Below, piece by piece: positions 15,460-25,302 of a stretch of 64,000 bases of DNA (the first letter of the stretch is position 1; every line of letters starts with the position of its first letter). Made by a program: the position numbers and the translations under genes. The notes under the pieces were generated by a model. That model was not told where the DNA came from, did not search any database, and saw only the letters and a list, made by a program, of their open reading frames with translations. The stretch spans positions 372,001 to 436,000 of the forward strand of contig CP107217.1 of NCBI GenBank assembly GCA_025757745.1, in the 5' to 3' direction. The stretch is from Coriobacteriaceae bacterium (GTDB taxonomy: Bacteria > Actinomycetota > Coriobacteriia > Coriobacteriales > Coriobacteriaceae).

Positions 15460-17817
15460 ATGGCTGGTAACCACTTTAAGAACGGCGACGGCGAGCGCTC
15501 TGCAGTTCCGCCGCGTTCAAATGGGACTGGAAACGCTGGCGTACCGAGTGGATCCAGCCAAAACGGTGCTGGCAACCGTACGTCTCCGGGCGAAACGGCG
15601 ATGTTTGCTGCTCTGTACGAACAGTCTCAAAAGGCAAAACAGGCTGGTCGCGTAGGCAGGCAGGCATTTCCGGGCGGGTCGGGCTCTGCGGCTTCGTCGG
15701 CCGGGGTCCGTCCGGCGCCAACGGGCGGTGCAAATGTCGCCGGCTCCACTGGCCCCGCTAACAACGCTCATCGCGCCCACAACGCCAGCCCCATCAGCTC
15801 TGCCAATCCCGCCAATAGTGCTTCTTCTGCTGAAGACGCAGAGCTTACGGGTAACCTAGGCACTATCTATACGGGCGCTTCCGAAACCGGCACGTTTGCC
15901 CGTCTCGATGACGACGGTGCCGAGTTTAAGGGCTCGGGCTCTAAAGAAGATTATTACGATTTTGGCTTGAACTACGGCGGTGATTCCTCGACGAGCCCGA
16001 CCTCGAACGGCCTGGTTCGCCATCGCCATCGCAAGGGCGAGCGCAAGAAGCGTCGCGTTGCAGCCGTTGTCGCTGCCATCGTCGCGGTGGTTCTTGTCGC
16101 TTTTGGCGTGAGTGGCTTCATGCTGTTTAACTCGGCAAAAACCGTGAAGAGCCAGGCAAAGGAAACTGTCGAGATCGTCGGCGGCCTTAAGGACAAGGTC
16201 ACGTCGGGCGATTTTTCGACCCTGCCCGATGATGCGAAAAAGATCGACGAGCTCTGCAGCAGCATGAAGAAGGAGACCTCGAGTCCGGTGTGGACGATGG
16301 CTTCGTTCATTCCGGTGTACGGCGGCGATATTAACGCCGCCCGCACCATGGTCGACGCTCTGTCCGATGTTTCGAGCGGCGCGCTGGTCCCCATGGCCGA
16401 TAATCTCGCTCAGGCAACGCCCGGCAAGCTGTTCCAGGACGGGACAATCAACGTGTCCGCGCTGCAGGCGGTCGCCGATTCGCTCTCCGATAGCTCGAAG
16501 GCGTTCAAGAGCGCCAACAAAAAGGTGCAGGGTATTGGCGATACACATATCGCCCAGGTGACCGAGCTGGTCGATAAGGCAAAGGACGGCTTTGCCACCC
16601 TGAACGGTGTAGTCGACGCGGCAGAGAAGGTCGCTCCCGTTCTGCCCCAGATGCTTGGCGCCAACGGCCAGACGCGCCATTATCTTGTGCTCGCGATGAG
16701 CAATGTCGAGATCCGCGCCTGCGGCGGTTTCCCCGGTTCTCGCGGCGTGATGTCAGTGACTGACGGTAAGCTCGAACTGGGCGATTTTGTCAAAGTCGAC
16801 ATGATGAAAGAGCCTTTGAGTCCGCTTCCCATCACCGATGAAGAGGCAAACTTGTTCACGACCGGATGGGGCTTGACCGGTTTCAACACGCTCGGATACA
16901 CGATGGGCGACGTTACGATGACGCCTGATTATCCGCGTGCGGCTCAGCTTGCCAGCGATATGCAGAAGGCCATTGTCGGAGATGACATCGACGGCGTATT
17001 TGCAGTCGATCCGGTATTTTTGCAGTATATGCTCGGCATTGTAGGTGGCACGCAGCTTCCCGACGGCACCGTCGTCGACGGAAGCAACGCTGCAAAGGTG
17101 CTGCTGCACGATATTTATTGGAATTACCCGGTAGAGGAACAGGACGCCATTTTTGCGGCGGTTGCCGGATCGGCTTTTAACAAGATCGTGGACGAACTGG
17201 GCTCCAGCGATATTACTAAGATCGCTGCCGCCATCGAAAAGGGTGCTTCCGAGGGTCGCATCCTCATGTATTCGAGAAACGATGACGAGGAAAAGGCCGC
17301 GAAGGCTCTTGGAATATCGGGCGCCCTCCAAGCCGATGCGTCGGAGGCTCCGATCTTGGGCGTCTATGTGAACAACTACAGCTATTCGAAGATGGATTGG
17401 TTCCTTGATAAGCGAGTCACCATCGATTCTTCGGTTGAAAATGCCGATGGCTCGACGACGTATCGAGTAACCACTACGCTCAAGAACACGATGACCCCCC
17501 AGGAGAAGGCCGAGATGCCTGGTTATTTCCAGGGCCATAACGGCATTAGCCAGGATATTGATGACGAGGTGCTGAGGCTCTATCTCTACGCTCCCGCGGG
17601 AGGCAGCATTTCGGACATTAAGACTTCGGGCTCCGGTTCTATCGAGATGAACGAAGCGACGCACGATGGCCTGAAGGTTGCATGGGGCGGCGTCCACATG
17701 CTTCTTGGACAAGACATAAAGGTCGAGTACACGGTCACGACTTCGAAGGACTCTGGGCACAAAGCGCTTAAGGTTCGCACCACGCCAACCGCTCAAACGT
17801 TTGAACAGGATAAGTAA
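15460..17817 (+). CDS. DUF4012 envelope protein, 785 aa
   Basis: The first 190 residues are low-complexity (Ala, Asn, Gly, Ser) and presumably cytoplasmic, ending in a His/Arg/Lys-rich cluster. A single TM helix spans about 200-223. The extracellular part holds helical segments and then the DUF4012 core, recognisable from NVEIRACGGFPGSRG and the long alpha/beta domain after it. DUF4012 proteins of Actinobacteria are surface proteins of unknown activity often near cell-wall or polysaccharide genes. Here glmM, which feeds peptidoglycan precursor synthesis, starts 3 bp downstream, so co-expression is likely. Confidence 0.78.
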   Translation: MAGNHFKNGDGERSAVPPRSNGTGNAGVPSGSSQNGAGNRTSPGETAMFAALYEQSQKAKQAGRVGRQAFPGGSGSAASSAGVRPAPTGGANVAGSTGPANNAHRAHNASPISSANPANSASSAEDAELTGNLGTIYTGASETGTFARLDDDGAEFKGSGSKEDYYDFGLNYGGDSSTSPTSNGLVRHRHRKGERKKRRVAAVVAAIVAVVLVAFGVSGFMLFNSAKTVKSQAKETVEIVGGLKDKVTSGDFSTLPDDAKKIDELCSSMKKETSSPVWTMASFIPVYGGDINAARTMVDALSDVSSGALVPMADNLAQATPGKLFQDGTINVSALQAVADSLSDSSKAFKSANKKVQGIGDTHIAQVTELVDKAKDGFATLNGVVDAAEKVAPVLPQMLGANGQTRHYLVLAMSNVEIRACGGFPGSRGVMSVTDGKLELGDFVKVDMMKEPLSPLPITDEEANLFTTGWGLTGFNTLGYTMGDVTMTPDYPRAAQLASDMQKAIVGDDIDGVFAVDPVFLQYMLGIVGGTQLPDGTVVDGSNAAKVLLHDIYWNYPVEEQDAIFAAVAGSAFNKIVDELGSSDITKIAAAIEKGASEGRILMYSRNDDEEKAAKALGISGALQADASEAPILGVYVNNYSYSKMDWFLDKRVTIDSSVENADGSTTYRVTTTLKNTMTPQEKAEMPGYFQGHNGISQDIDDEVLRLYLYAPAGGSISDIKTSGSGSIEMNEATHDGLKVAWGGVHMLLGQDIKVEYTVTTSKDSGHKALKVRTTPTAQTFEQDK

Positions 17818-17820
17818 GAT

Positions 17821-19152
17821 ATGAAGTACTTTGGCACCGACGGCTTTCGCGGCGAGGCCAACGTTGGGCTGACGGTGGAGCACGCTTATAAGATCGGCCG
17901 CTTTGTGGGCTGGTATTACGGCGCCAACCGCGGGGCCAAGGCGCGCGTGATCGTGGGCAAGGACACGCGTCGCTCGAGCTATATGTTCGAGGCGGCGCTG
18001 GTGAGCGGCTTGGTCGCGAGCGGCGCGGACGCCTACATGTTGCACGTGATCCCGACGCCGGGCGTGGCGCATCAGACCGTGGAGGGCTGCTTCGATTGCG
18101 GCATCATGATCAGCGCGAGCCACAACCCGTTTTGCGATAACGGCATTAAGCTCGTCAACAGCGACGGCTTTAAGATGGACGAGGACGTGTTGGAGCTCAT
18201 CGAGGACTATATCGATGGCAAGAGCGAGGTGCCGCTGGCTACGGGCAACCACATCGGTGCCACGGTTGACTACATGCAGGGTCGCAACCGCTATATTGCC
18301 TCGCTCATTGCCAGCGCGAACTTTTCGCTGCAGGGCGTTAAGATCGGTCTCGACTGCGCCAACGGCTCGGCGTCCTCGGTGGCCAAGCCGGTGTTCGACG
18401 CGCTGGGCGCCGATGTGCGCGTGATCAACGCCGCGCCCGATGGCTTTAACATCAACGTCGATTGCGGCTCCACACATATGGAGCGCCTACAGCGCCACGT
18501 GGTGGAGCAGGGCCTGGACGTGGGCTTTGCCTATGACGGCGATGCCGATCGCTGCCTGGCCGTGGACGAGCGCGGTCGCGTGGTCGACGGCGACCAGATC
18601 CTGTACGTGTGCGGCGTGTATCTAAACAAGCACGGGCGCCTCTCGGGCGGCACCGTGGTGCCGACGATCGCCAGCAACTTTGGCCTGGTCAAGTCGCTGG
18701 AGCTTGCCGGTCTGAGCGCCGTGACCAGCGGCGTGGGCGACCGTCACGTGTATGCAAAGATGCGCGAGGGCGGCTACAGCCTGGGCGGCGAGCAGACGGG
18801 CCACACGATCTTTGGCGATATCGAACGCACGGGCGACGGCATTATGACCTCGCTGCGTGTGATGGAAGTGATTCGTGCCGAGCGCGAGACGCTCTCGCAG
18901 CTCACGGCTCCGTGCAAGCTGTTGCCGCAAGCGCAGGTTGCCGTGCACGTGACGGACAAGGACGCCGCGCTGGGTAACATGGGCGTGCAGGCCGCCATTG
19001 CCGAGGCCGAGGCGTCGCTGGCGGGCGAGGGCCGCGTGCTGGTGCGCAAGAGCGGAACCGAGTCGGTGATCCGCGTGCTGGCCGAAGCCCCTGACCAGGC
19101 AGCTGCCGACGCCGCCATGAAGCGCATTGCCAACGCGCTGGAAGCTCTGTAG
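17821..19152 (+). CDS. glmM: Phosphoglucosamine mutase, 443 aa
   Basis: Converts glucosamine-6-phosphate to glucosamine-1-phosphate on the way to UDP-GlcNAc. The N-terminus KYFGTDGFRG, the phosphoserine loop ISASHNP (about 99-105), the metal loop DGDADR and the C-terminal phosphate-binding RKSGTESVIRV are all present. Length is normal. ATG 17821 is 3 bp after the DUF4012 stop. A strong hairpin begins at its stop codon. Confidence 0.95.
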   Translation: MKYFGTDGFRGEANVGLTVEHAYKIGRFVGWYYGANRGAKARVIVGKDTRRSSYMFEAALVSGLVASGADAYMLHVIPTPGVAHQTVEGCFDCGIMISASHNPFCDNGIKLVNSDGFKMDEDVLELIEDYIDGKSEVPLATGNHIGATVDYMQGRNRYIASLIASANFSLQGVKIGLDCANGSASSVAKPVFDALGADVRVINAAPDGFNINVDCGSTHMERLQRHVVEQGLDVGFAYDGDADRCLAVDERGRVVDGDQILYVCGVYLNKHGRLSGGTVVPTIASNFGLVKSLELAGLSAVTSGVGDRHVYAKMREGGYSLGGEQTGHTIFGDIERTGDGIMTSLRVMEVIRAERETLSQLTAPCKLLPQAQVAVHVTDKDAALGNMGVQAAIAEAEASLAGEGRVLVRKSGTESVIRVLAEAPDQAAADAAMKRIANALEAL

Positions 19153-19180
19153 TTACGCGGTTTTACCAAACCGCGTAACT
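19151..19180 (+). terminator. Perfect 13-bp hairpin overlapping the glmM stop
   Basis: AGTTACGCGGTTT (19151-19163) and AAACCGCGTAACT (19168-19180) are perfect inverted arms around TACC. No clear T-run follows, so it may be an RNA-stabilising hairpin as much as a terminator. Confidence 0.55.
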
Positions 19181-19232
19181 GCTCGACGCTGCAAACGGCC
19201 CCAAGCGGCAATCTGACGTTCAATTTCATTTT

Positions 19233-19290
19233 CCGGCACTTGGGGACGTTCCTATCGTGCCGGCAAAAAAGGAACGTCCCCAAGTGCCGG
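19233..19290. repeat. REP-like element: 21-bp perfect inverted repeat
   Basis: Arms 19233-19253 and 19270-19290 are perfect reverse complements, with core TTGGGGACGTTCCT, and the 16-bp spacer repeats part of the arm (GTGCCGG at 19257-19263). It sits between the convergent glmM and carboxypeptidase genes. It has no coding potential and resembles REP/MITE-type palindromes. Confidence 0.6.
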
Positions 19291-19369
19291 GTCTCTGGCT
19301 TAGGTGGAAAAGGGGGCGCCGCGGGATAGATCCTGCGGCGCCCCTTTGCGTTGGCGTGTTGCCTAGGCT

Positions 19370-20944
19370 TTACAGCTCGTAGAGCGTGGTGAACTTGTCC
19401 TGCAGGTAGCTGCAGTAGTAGCGGGCATCGAACGCCATGCCGCATGCGCCCTTGATGAGCTCCGGCGCGTCCTTGGCACGGCCCCACTGCCAAATGTGCC
19501 CGCCCAGCCAGGCGCGGACGGGCGCCAAATCGCCGCTCGCACAGGCGCCGTTGAGGTCGACACCGTCGCGGCACATGGCCGGCACAAACATGGCGTCGTA
19601 GGCGCTACCCAGCGCATACGTGGGGAAGTAGCCAAACGAGCCGCCGCTCCAGTGCGTATCCTGCAGGCAGCCGCGCGTGTCGTCGGGGACGGGAATGCCC
19701 AGGTACTCGTCCATAAAGCGATTCCAAAGCGCGGGGATGTCCTTGGCCGTGGCCTCGCCGGCAAACAGCATGCGCTCGATCTCGTAGCGCACCATAATAT
19801 GCAGCGGGTAGGTGAGCTCGTCGGCCTCGGTACGGATCAGCGACGGCTGCGCGATGTTCACGGCGCGGTAGAGCGTGTCCTCGTCGACGTCGCCGTAGAC
19901 CTCGGGCGCATGGCGGCGCAGCACCTCGAGCAGCGGCCCCATAAAGGCGCGGCTGCGACCCACGGTGTTCTCGAAAAAGCGGCTCTGGCTCTCGTGGATG
20001 CCCATGGAGGTGCCGCCCTCCAGGCAGGTGCGCGCATAGGCAGGATTGACGCCCAGCTCGTACATGGTGTGCCCCGCCTCGTGGATGATGCTGTAGACGT
20101 TGGAGATACAGTCGTCCTCGTAGATGTGCGTCGCGATGCGCGCATCGCCCACCGAGAAGCCCTCGCTAAACGGGTGCTCGGTAAAGGCAAGCGTGGTGTC
20201 GTCCAGATCCAGGCCGACGAGCTTCATAAGATCGAAGCTCATGGCACGCTGGGCAGCCTCGGGCACGCGGGCGTGCAAAAAGTCGGCAGCGGGCTGCTGG
20301 CCGCGCTCGCCGATGGCGTGCACGAGCGGCACGACCGTAGCCTTGACCTCATCGCAAAACGCATCGAAGCTCTTGGTGGAAAGGCCGCGCTCGTACTGGT
20401 CGAGCCAAACGTCGTATGGGTCGCGCTTGGGGTCCATGAGCTCGGCTTGATGCTTAAGCTGGGCGACGATTCTATCCACATAGGGCTCAAAGCTCGCCCA
20501 GTCATTGGCCGTCTTGGCCTTGTGCCACACGGCGTCTGCCTCGCAGGTGAGCCTGGTCCAGGCCTCGGCCTCCTCGGTGGGGATGGCGCTCGCTTCGCGC
20601 TGGTCGCGGCCGAGCACGCGGATCTCGTCGAGCAGCTGCGGGTCGTCGATCTTGCCGTCGGCGACGGTCTCGCGTGCCAGCGAGCGCACGAGCTCAACGG
20701 ACTTTTCGCTGGTCAGGAGCTTATGATGCTCGCCGGCAAGGGTGCCCATGGCGTCGGCGCGCGCTGCGGCGCCGTTGGCGGGGGCAATGGTCGCGCCGTC
20801 AAACTCGGCAATCTTGAGCAGGTACTCGCGGGTCCACAGCTTGCCCTCGAGCTTGCGGAATTTTTTTACGGCCTTATCGACCTTCATGCCTTTGGGCGTC
20901 TTGCCCGCTGCGGGCTCGGCCTTCTTATCGTGCTTCTTTCCCAT
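19370..20944 (-). CDS. M32-family metallocarboxypeptidase, 524 aa
   Basis: The zinc-binding HEXXH motif appears as IIHEAGHTMYELG, and further family segments are visible (Gly-Ile-His-Glu-Ser-Gln-Ser-Arg-Phe, with the third zinc-ligand region). M32 enzymes (Taq/Pfu carboxypeptidase type) remove C-terminal residues from peptides in the cytoplasm. A Lys-rich N-terminal lead of about 35 residues precedes the conserved part. ATG 20944 is chosen because AAGGA lies 7 nt upstream; an in-frame upstream start (20989) has no such site. Convergent with glmM across the REP-like repeat; divergent from the pheST leader. Confidence 0.88.
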   Translation of the reverse strand: MGKKHDKKAEPAAGKTPKGMKVDKAVKKFRKLEGKLWTREYLLKIAEFDGATIAPANGAAARADAMGTLAGEHHKLLTSEKSVELVRSLARETVADGKIDDPQLLDEIRVLGRDQREASAIPTEEAEAWTRLTCEADAVWHKAKTANDWASFEPYVDRIVAQLKHQAELMDPKRDPYDVWLDQYERGLSTKSFDAFCDEVKATVVPLVHAIGERGQQPAADFLHARVPEAAQRAMSFDLMKLVGLDLDDTTLAFTEHPFSEGFSVGDARIATHIYEDDCISNVYSIIHEAGHTMYELGVNPAYARTCLEGGTSMGIHESQSRFFENTVGRSRAFMGPLLEVLRRHAPEVYGDVDEDTLYRAVNIAQPSLIRTEADELTYPLHIMVRYEIERMLFAGEATAKDIPALWNRFMDEYLGIPVPDDTRGCLQDTHWSGGSFGYFPTYALGSAYDAMFVPAMCRDGVDLNGACASGDLAPVRAWLGGHIWQWGRAKDAPELIKGACGMAFDARYYCSYLQDKFTTLYEL

Positions 20945-21079
20945 ACCATATCCTTGATCTCGCGAGCCGAGCGCCACGGATGGGCGCACGGCCAGTTTGC
21001 ACAGCTACCTGTCTTGTACCCAGCACGAACAAAACGGAACGCGGCGATACGCTCACACAATGTGGTATCCTGTAGCCCA

Positions 21080-21363
21080 ATGCGTTGACGGAGAGGGTTT
21101 TGCCCGCCGCGTCGCCGGCAAGAGAGGGAAGGTCATGGGCTGCAAGCCTTCCTGCGGTGACAAGGGCCAAGCGTTCACTCCCGAGCAGCGACCTCAACGG
21201 GCACGCGGCCAGCGGCGGCGATGTCCCCAGTAGGGAAGCCGTGAGCCTCGCGACAAGGGGCAAAGAGTGGGCGCGGCGGGCCAGACATCCGCCGGGTCAA
21301 ACAAGGTGGTACCGCGGAATTCAACCGTCCTTGGGCAATGCACATGCCCGAGGGCGGTTTTTT
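21080..21363 (+). promoter_or_regulatory. T-box riboswitch (tRNA-Phe-sensing) ahead of pheST
   Basis: AAGGTGGTACCGCGG at 21303-21317 is the conserved T-box, with the tRNA-binding TGGT at 21307-21310, which fits the A73-CCA end of tRNA-Phe. It is followed by an intrinsic terminator: arms 21325-21337 and 21345-21357 with the T-run 21358-21363. The upstream 200 bp are GC-rich and structured as expected for stem I and II. Uncharged tRNA-Phe should stabilise the antiterminator and raise pheS/pheT expression. I could not assign the specifier codon with confidence, and the 5' boundary is approximate. A TATCCT box at 21066-21071 may be the -10. Confidence 0.88.
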
Positions 21364-21449
21364 GTTACCGGATCGGGCCGCGTTTTCGCAATGTCAGGCG
21401 GCGGCAGCCGCCTCGGCAAGCGGGGAGCGCGAGAGACGAAAGGGAAGAC

Positions 21450-22526
21450 ATGAGTCTGATTGATGATCTGGTCAAACTCGAGGAAGAGGCCAAGGAGCTC
21501 GTCGCAGGCGCCGACGACGCCGCAAAGCTCGAGGCCGCGCGCGTTGAGCTGCTCGGCCGCAAGGGCCGCATCACCGGCCTGATGCGCATGATGGGCAAGC
21601 TCGCCCCCGAGGATCGTCCCATGATGGGCAAGCGCGCCAACGAGATGCGCCAGCTGATCGAGGGCATGCTCGACGAGCGCACCACCGAGATGAAGGCCGC
21701 CGCCCTCAAGCACGCACTCGAGCACGAGGCCGTCGACATCACGCTGCCGGGCATCCGTCCGCAGATCGGTCACCAGCACCTGATCAAGCAGATCATCGAG
21801 GAGGCCGAGGACATCTTTAGCGGCATCGGCTACACCGTCGAGTCTGGCCCCATGGTCGATACCTCCTACTACAACTTTACCGCGCTCAACGCGCCCATGG
21901 ATCACCCGAGCCGCTCGGCCCGCGATACCTTCTATGTGGTCGACAATAACCCCGGCAGCGTTGCGCACCCCGAGGCTCACGCCCACGGCGAGTCCGACGT
22001 GCTGCTGCGCACCCAGACCTCGGGCGTGCAGATCCACACCATGGAGTCGCAAAAGCCGCCCATCTACATGATTTGCCCGGGCACCGTCTACCGTCCCGAC
22101 ACGGCCGACGCCTGCCACCTGCCGCAGTTCAACCAGATCGAGGGCCTGGTCGTCGACGAGGGCATCACCTTTGGCGACCTCAAGGGCACGCTCGACTACT
22201 TTGTTAAGTGCATGTTTGGCGAGGACCGCAAGACGCGCTATCGCCCGCACTTCTTCCCCTTCACCGAGCCTTCCTGCGAGGTGGACGTGAGCTGCCACGT
22301 CTGTGGCGGCAAGGGCTGCAACTTCTGCAAGCATAGCGGCTGGATCGAGATCCTGGGCTGCGGCATGGTCGATCCCAACGTCCTGATCAACTGCGGCATC
22401 GACCCCGAGAAGTACACCGGCTTCGCCTTTGGTATTGGCGCCGAGCGCGTCGCGGCCCTGCGCTACGACCTGCCGGACCTGCGTACGTTGATGACAGGCG
22501 ATATGCGTTTCCTGAACCAGTTTTAG
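21450..22526 (+). CDS. pheS: Phenylalanyl-tRNA synthetase alpha subunit, 358 aa
   Basis: Class II synthetase subunit that forms the alpha2-beta2 enzyme with PheT. The N-terminal coiled coil (about 1-85) is followed by the catalytic core with the class II motif 2 region (GTVYRPDTADACHLPQFNQI) and motif 3 GFAFGIGAERVAAL near the C-terminus. ATG 21450 is preceded by AAGGGAAG. The gene is the first after the T-box terminator. A structured inverted repeat fills the gap to pheT. Confidence 0.97.
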   Translation: MSLIDDLVKLEEEAKELVAGADDAAKLEAARVELLGRKGRITGLMRMMGKLAPEDRPMMGKRANEMRQLIEGMLDERTTEMKAAALKHALEHEAVDITLPGIRPQIGHQHLIKQIIEEAEDIFSGIGYTVESGPMVDTSYYNFTALNAPMDHPSRSARDTFYVVDNNPGSVAHPEAHAHGESDVLLRTQTSGVQIHTMESQKPPIYMICPGTVYRPDTADACHLPQFNQIEGLVVDEGITFGDLKGTLDYFVKCMFGEDRKTRYRPHFFPFTEPSCEVDVSCHVCGGKGCNFCKHSGWIEILGCGMVDPNVLINCGIDPEKYTGFAFGIGAERVAALRYDLPDLRTLMTGDMRFLNQF

Positions 22527-22532
22527 GCTTGC

Positions 22533-22619
22533 CCAGGCACCCCATCTTGGCGTTCAAACCGTCGCTCGCGTACCTTTAGTACGCGTCGCTCCTCTTTCAC
22601 GCCAACCTGGGGCACCTGG
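22533..22619. repeat. Long interrupted inverted repeat between pheS and pheT
   Basis: Nested arms pair across the element: CCAGG/CCTGG (22533-37, 22615-19), CCCCA/TGGGG (22540-44, 22608-12), TTGGCGT/ACGCCAA (22547-53, 22599-605) and CGCGTAC/GTACGCG (22567-73, 22579-85), separated by small symmetric bulges. It could tune the pheS:pheT ratio or be an intergenic repeat family; a related layout follows the P-type ATPase gene at 35126-35216. Confidence 0.6.
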
Positions 22620-22688
22620 ACAACCCTAAGGCGAACGTCTTCATTTGATATTCCTCCCTTTGCGGAGATTAAGAACTAGGAGAGCTAC

Positions 22689-25142
22689 ATGCGCGTTTCT
22701 TACGACTGGCTCAAGACCATGATCGATATTCCGGAGGATCCCAAGACCCTTTCGGACGAATATATCCGTACCGGCACCGAGGTCGAGGCGATCGACACCG
22801 TGGGCGAGTCCTTCGACCACGTGGTGACCGCCAAGGTGCTCACCAAGACCCCGCACCCCGATAGCGACCATATGTATGTGTGCTCGGTCGACGTGGGCGA
22901 CAAGAACCTCGACGCCGACGGCAACCCCGCTCCGCTGCAGATCGTCTGCGGCGCGCAGAACTTCGAGGCCGGCGACCACATCGTCACGGCCATGATCGGC
23001 GCAGTTCTGCCCGGCGACGTCAAGATCAAGAAGAGCAAGCTTCGCGGCGTCGTGTCCATGGGCATGAACTGCTCTGCGCGCGAGCTCGGCCTGGGCGGCG
23101 ACCACTCCGGCATCATGATCCTGCCCGAGGACACGCCCTGCGGCATGCCGTTTGCCGAGTATGTGGGCTCGAGCGACACCGTGCTCGACTGCGAGATCAC
23201 GCCCAACCGTCCCGACTGCCTGTCCATGATCGGCATGGCCCGCGAGACCGGCGCCATTTTCGATCGCGATTTCCACGTTGAGCTGCCCGCCATCAAGGCC
23301 GAGACCGGCCGCGCGACCGACGACGAGCTTTCGGTCGAGATTGCCGACGAGGGCCTGTGCGACCGCTATGTCGCCCGCATCGTGCGCAACGTGAAGGTCG
23401 GCCCCTCGCCCGACTGGATGGTCAAGCGCCTCAACGCCCTGGGCGTGCGTCCGCACAACAACATCGTCGACATCACCAACTACGTGATGATGCTCACCGG
23501 TCAGCCGCTGCACGCCTTTGACCTGGACACCTTTGCCGAGCGCGAGGGCAGGCGTCGCGTGGTGGTTCGCGCCGCCCAGCAGGATGAGAAGTTCACGACG
23601 CTCGACGGCGAGGAGCGCGTGCTCGACGCCGGCATGGGCCTCATCACCGACGGCGAGCGCCCCGTGGCGCTGGCCGGTGTTATGGGCGGTATGGATTCCG
23701 AGATCGAGGACGACACCGTCGATGTGATGGTCGAGAGCGCCTGCTTCAACGCCGGTCGCACCTCGCACACCAGCCGCGACCTGTCGCTGATCTCCGACGC
23801 CTCCATTCGCTTTGAGCGCCAGGTTGACGAGACCGGCTGCGTGGACGTCGCCAACGTTACCTGCGCTCTCATCGAACAGATCGCCGGCGGCGAGGTCGCT
23901 CCCGGCTATGTCGACGTGTTCCCCGCGCCCAAGACCATCGATAGCATCAAGCTGCGCTTGGCCCGCGTGCACGCCATCTGCGGCGCCGACATCGAGCCCG
24001 ACTTTATCGAGCGCTCACTCACCCGCCTGGGCTGCACCGTCGAGCGCGACGGCGAGGACTTTATGGTCACCCCGCCGAGCTTCCGTCCCGACCTGCCGCG
24101 CGAGATTGACCTGATCGAGGAGGTCCTGCGCCTGTGGGGCATGGGCCGTGTGACGGCGACCATCCCGGCTGCCAAGAACCACATCGGCGGTCTGACGCGC
24201 GAGCAGAAGCTTACCCGCAAGGTCGGCGAGATCCTGCGCGCCTGCGGCCTCAACGAGACCACGACCTTTGGCTTTGCCGCCCCGGGCGACCTGGAGAAGA
24301 TCGGCATGTCCACCGAGGGCCGCGGCTGCCCCGTGGTGCTCATGAACCCGCTGGTGGCCGAGCAGACCGAGATGCGCCGCTCGCTGCTGCCGGGCCTGCT
24401 GCAGTCTGTGGCCTATAACGAGGCCCACGGCACGCCCAATGTGCACCTGTACGAGGTCGGCAGCCTGTTCCACGGCCGCGAGAACGCCAGCCTGCCCAAG
24501 GAGACCAAGTCCGTGGCGGGCGTGCTCTCGGGCCAGTGGAGCGAGCAGTCTTGGACCATGAAGTACCGTAAGCTGCGTTTCTTCTTTGGCAAGGGCATCG
24601 TCGAGGAGCTGCTCGCCCAGCTGCGCATCGAGAAAGTTCGCTTCCGTCCTGTCGAGGGCGAGGGCTATGCCTTCCTGCAGCCGGGTCGCGCCGCCGAGGT
24701 CCTGTCCGGCGGCACCGTGCTGGGCTGGGTCGGCGAGATTCACCCCGAGGCGCGCGAGGCGATGGGCATCGATGAGGTCGTTGTTGCCTTTGAGCTCGAT
24801 CTGGACAAGCTGATCAAGGGCGCTCGCAACCAGGAGAACTACCGCGAGTTCTCGCAGTATCCGGCTGTTGAGCACGACCTGGCTATCGTGGTCGATAACT
24901 CCGTGACCTGCGAGGATCTTGAGCGCCGCATTACCAGCGCCGGTGGCAAGCTGCTCGAGGGCGTGCGCCTGTTCGACGTCTACCGCGATCCCATCCGCAT
25001 CGGAGCGGGCAAGAAGTCCATGGCCTTTGCGCTTACGTATCGCTCCGACGACCACACGCTCACCAGCGAAGAAGTCGAGAAGGCACACCAGAAGATCGTC
25101 ACCAAGGTGTGCAAGGGCGTAAACGGCGAGGTCCGCGGCTAG
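22689..25142 (+). CDS. pheT: Phenylalanyl-tRNA synthetase beta subunit, 817 aa
   Basis: Standard full-length PheT: N-terminal B1 region, tRNA-binding EMAP-like domain at about 40-155, B3/B4 editing domain, B5 domain, the catalytic-like core and the C-terminal ferredoxin-fold anticodon-binding domain (about 720-817, beginning at the Tyr-Pro-Ala-Val-Glu-His-Asp-Leu-Ala segment). ATG 22689 follows AGGAGAG. Transcribed with pheS under T-box control. Confidence 0.97.
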   Translation: MRVSYDWLKTMIDIPEDPKTLSDEYIRTGTEVEAIDTVGESFDHVVTAKVLTKTPHPDSDHMYVCSVDVGDKNLDADGNPAPLQIVCGAQNFEAGDHIVTAMIGAVLPGDVKIKKSKLRGVVSMGMNCSARELGLGGDHSGIMILPEDTPCGMPFAEYVGSSDTVLDCEITPNRPDCLSMIGMARETGAIFDRDFHVELPAIKAETGRATDDELSVEIADEGLCDRYVARIVRNVKVGPSPDWMVKRLNALGVRPHNNIVDITNYVMMLTGQPLHAFDLDTFAEREGRRRVVVRAAQQDEKFTTLDGEERVLDAGMGLITDGERPVALAGVMGGMDSEIEDDTVDVMVESACFNAGRTSHTSRDLSLISDASIRFERQVDETGCVDVANVTCALIEQIAGGEVAPGYVDVFPAPKTIDSIKLRLARVHAICGADIEPDFIERSLTRLGCTVERDGEDFMVTPPSFRPDLPREIDLIEEVLRLWGMGRVTATIPAAKNHIGGLTREQKLTRKVGEILRACGLNETTTFGFAAPGDLEKIGMSTEGRGCPVVLMNPLVAEQTEMRRSLLPGLLQSVAYNEAHGTPNVHLYEVGSLFHGRENASLPKETKSVAGVLSGQWSEQSWTMKYRKLRFFFGKGIVEELLAQLRIEKVRFRPVEGEGYAFLQPGRAAEVLSGGTVLGWVGEIHPEAREAMGIDEVVVAFELDLDKLIKGARNQENYREFSQYPAVEHDLAIVVDNSVTCEDLERRITSAGGKLLEGVRLFDVYRDPIRIGAGKKSMAFALTYRSDDHTLTSEEVEKAHQKIVTKVCKGVNGEVRG

Positions 25143-25249
25143 GATTTGCGCTGGGTATAGGCCAGCGGTGGCTGCCGCCGAGTCCTACGTGACTGCTATG
25201 CTCGATATAAGGCGCTGCTGAGCCTGCATATATGACACGCGCATTACAT

Positions 25250-25284
25250 AACGGCGTGCTGCTTTGTCGGCAGTGCGCCGTTTT
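25250..25284 (+). terminator. Probable pheT terminator overlapping the next promoter
   Basis: AACGGCG (25250-25256) pairs with CGCCGTT (25276-25282), followed by TTTT. The loop holds a second small GC pair. It overlaps the -35 box of the transporter promoter. Confidence 0.45.
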
Positions 25285-25292
25285 GCTATGAT
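25264..25292 (+). promoter_or_regulatory. Promoter of the ECF transporter operon
   Basis: TTGTCG (25264-25269), 17-bp spacer, TATGAT (25287-25292). The transcription start would fall at about 25299, right in front of the palindrome at 25303-25330. Confidence 0.6.
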
Positions 25293-25302
25293 AGCCCGCG
25301 GC

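Noticed and set aside
21140..21200. Assigning the T-box specifier codon (two TTC candidates)
   Set aside because: Both are plausible without a structural alignment; I did not choose one.
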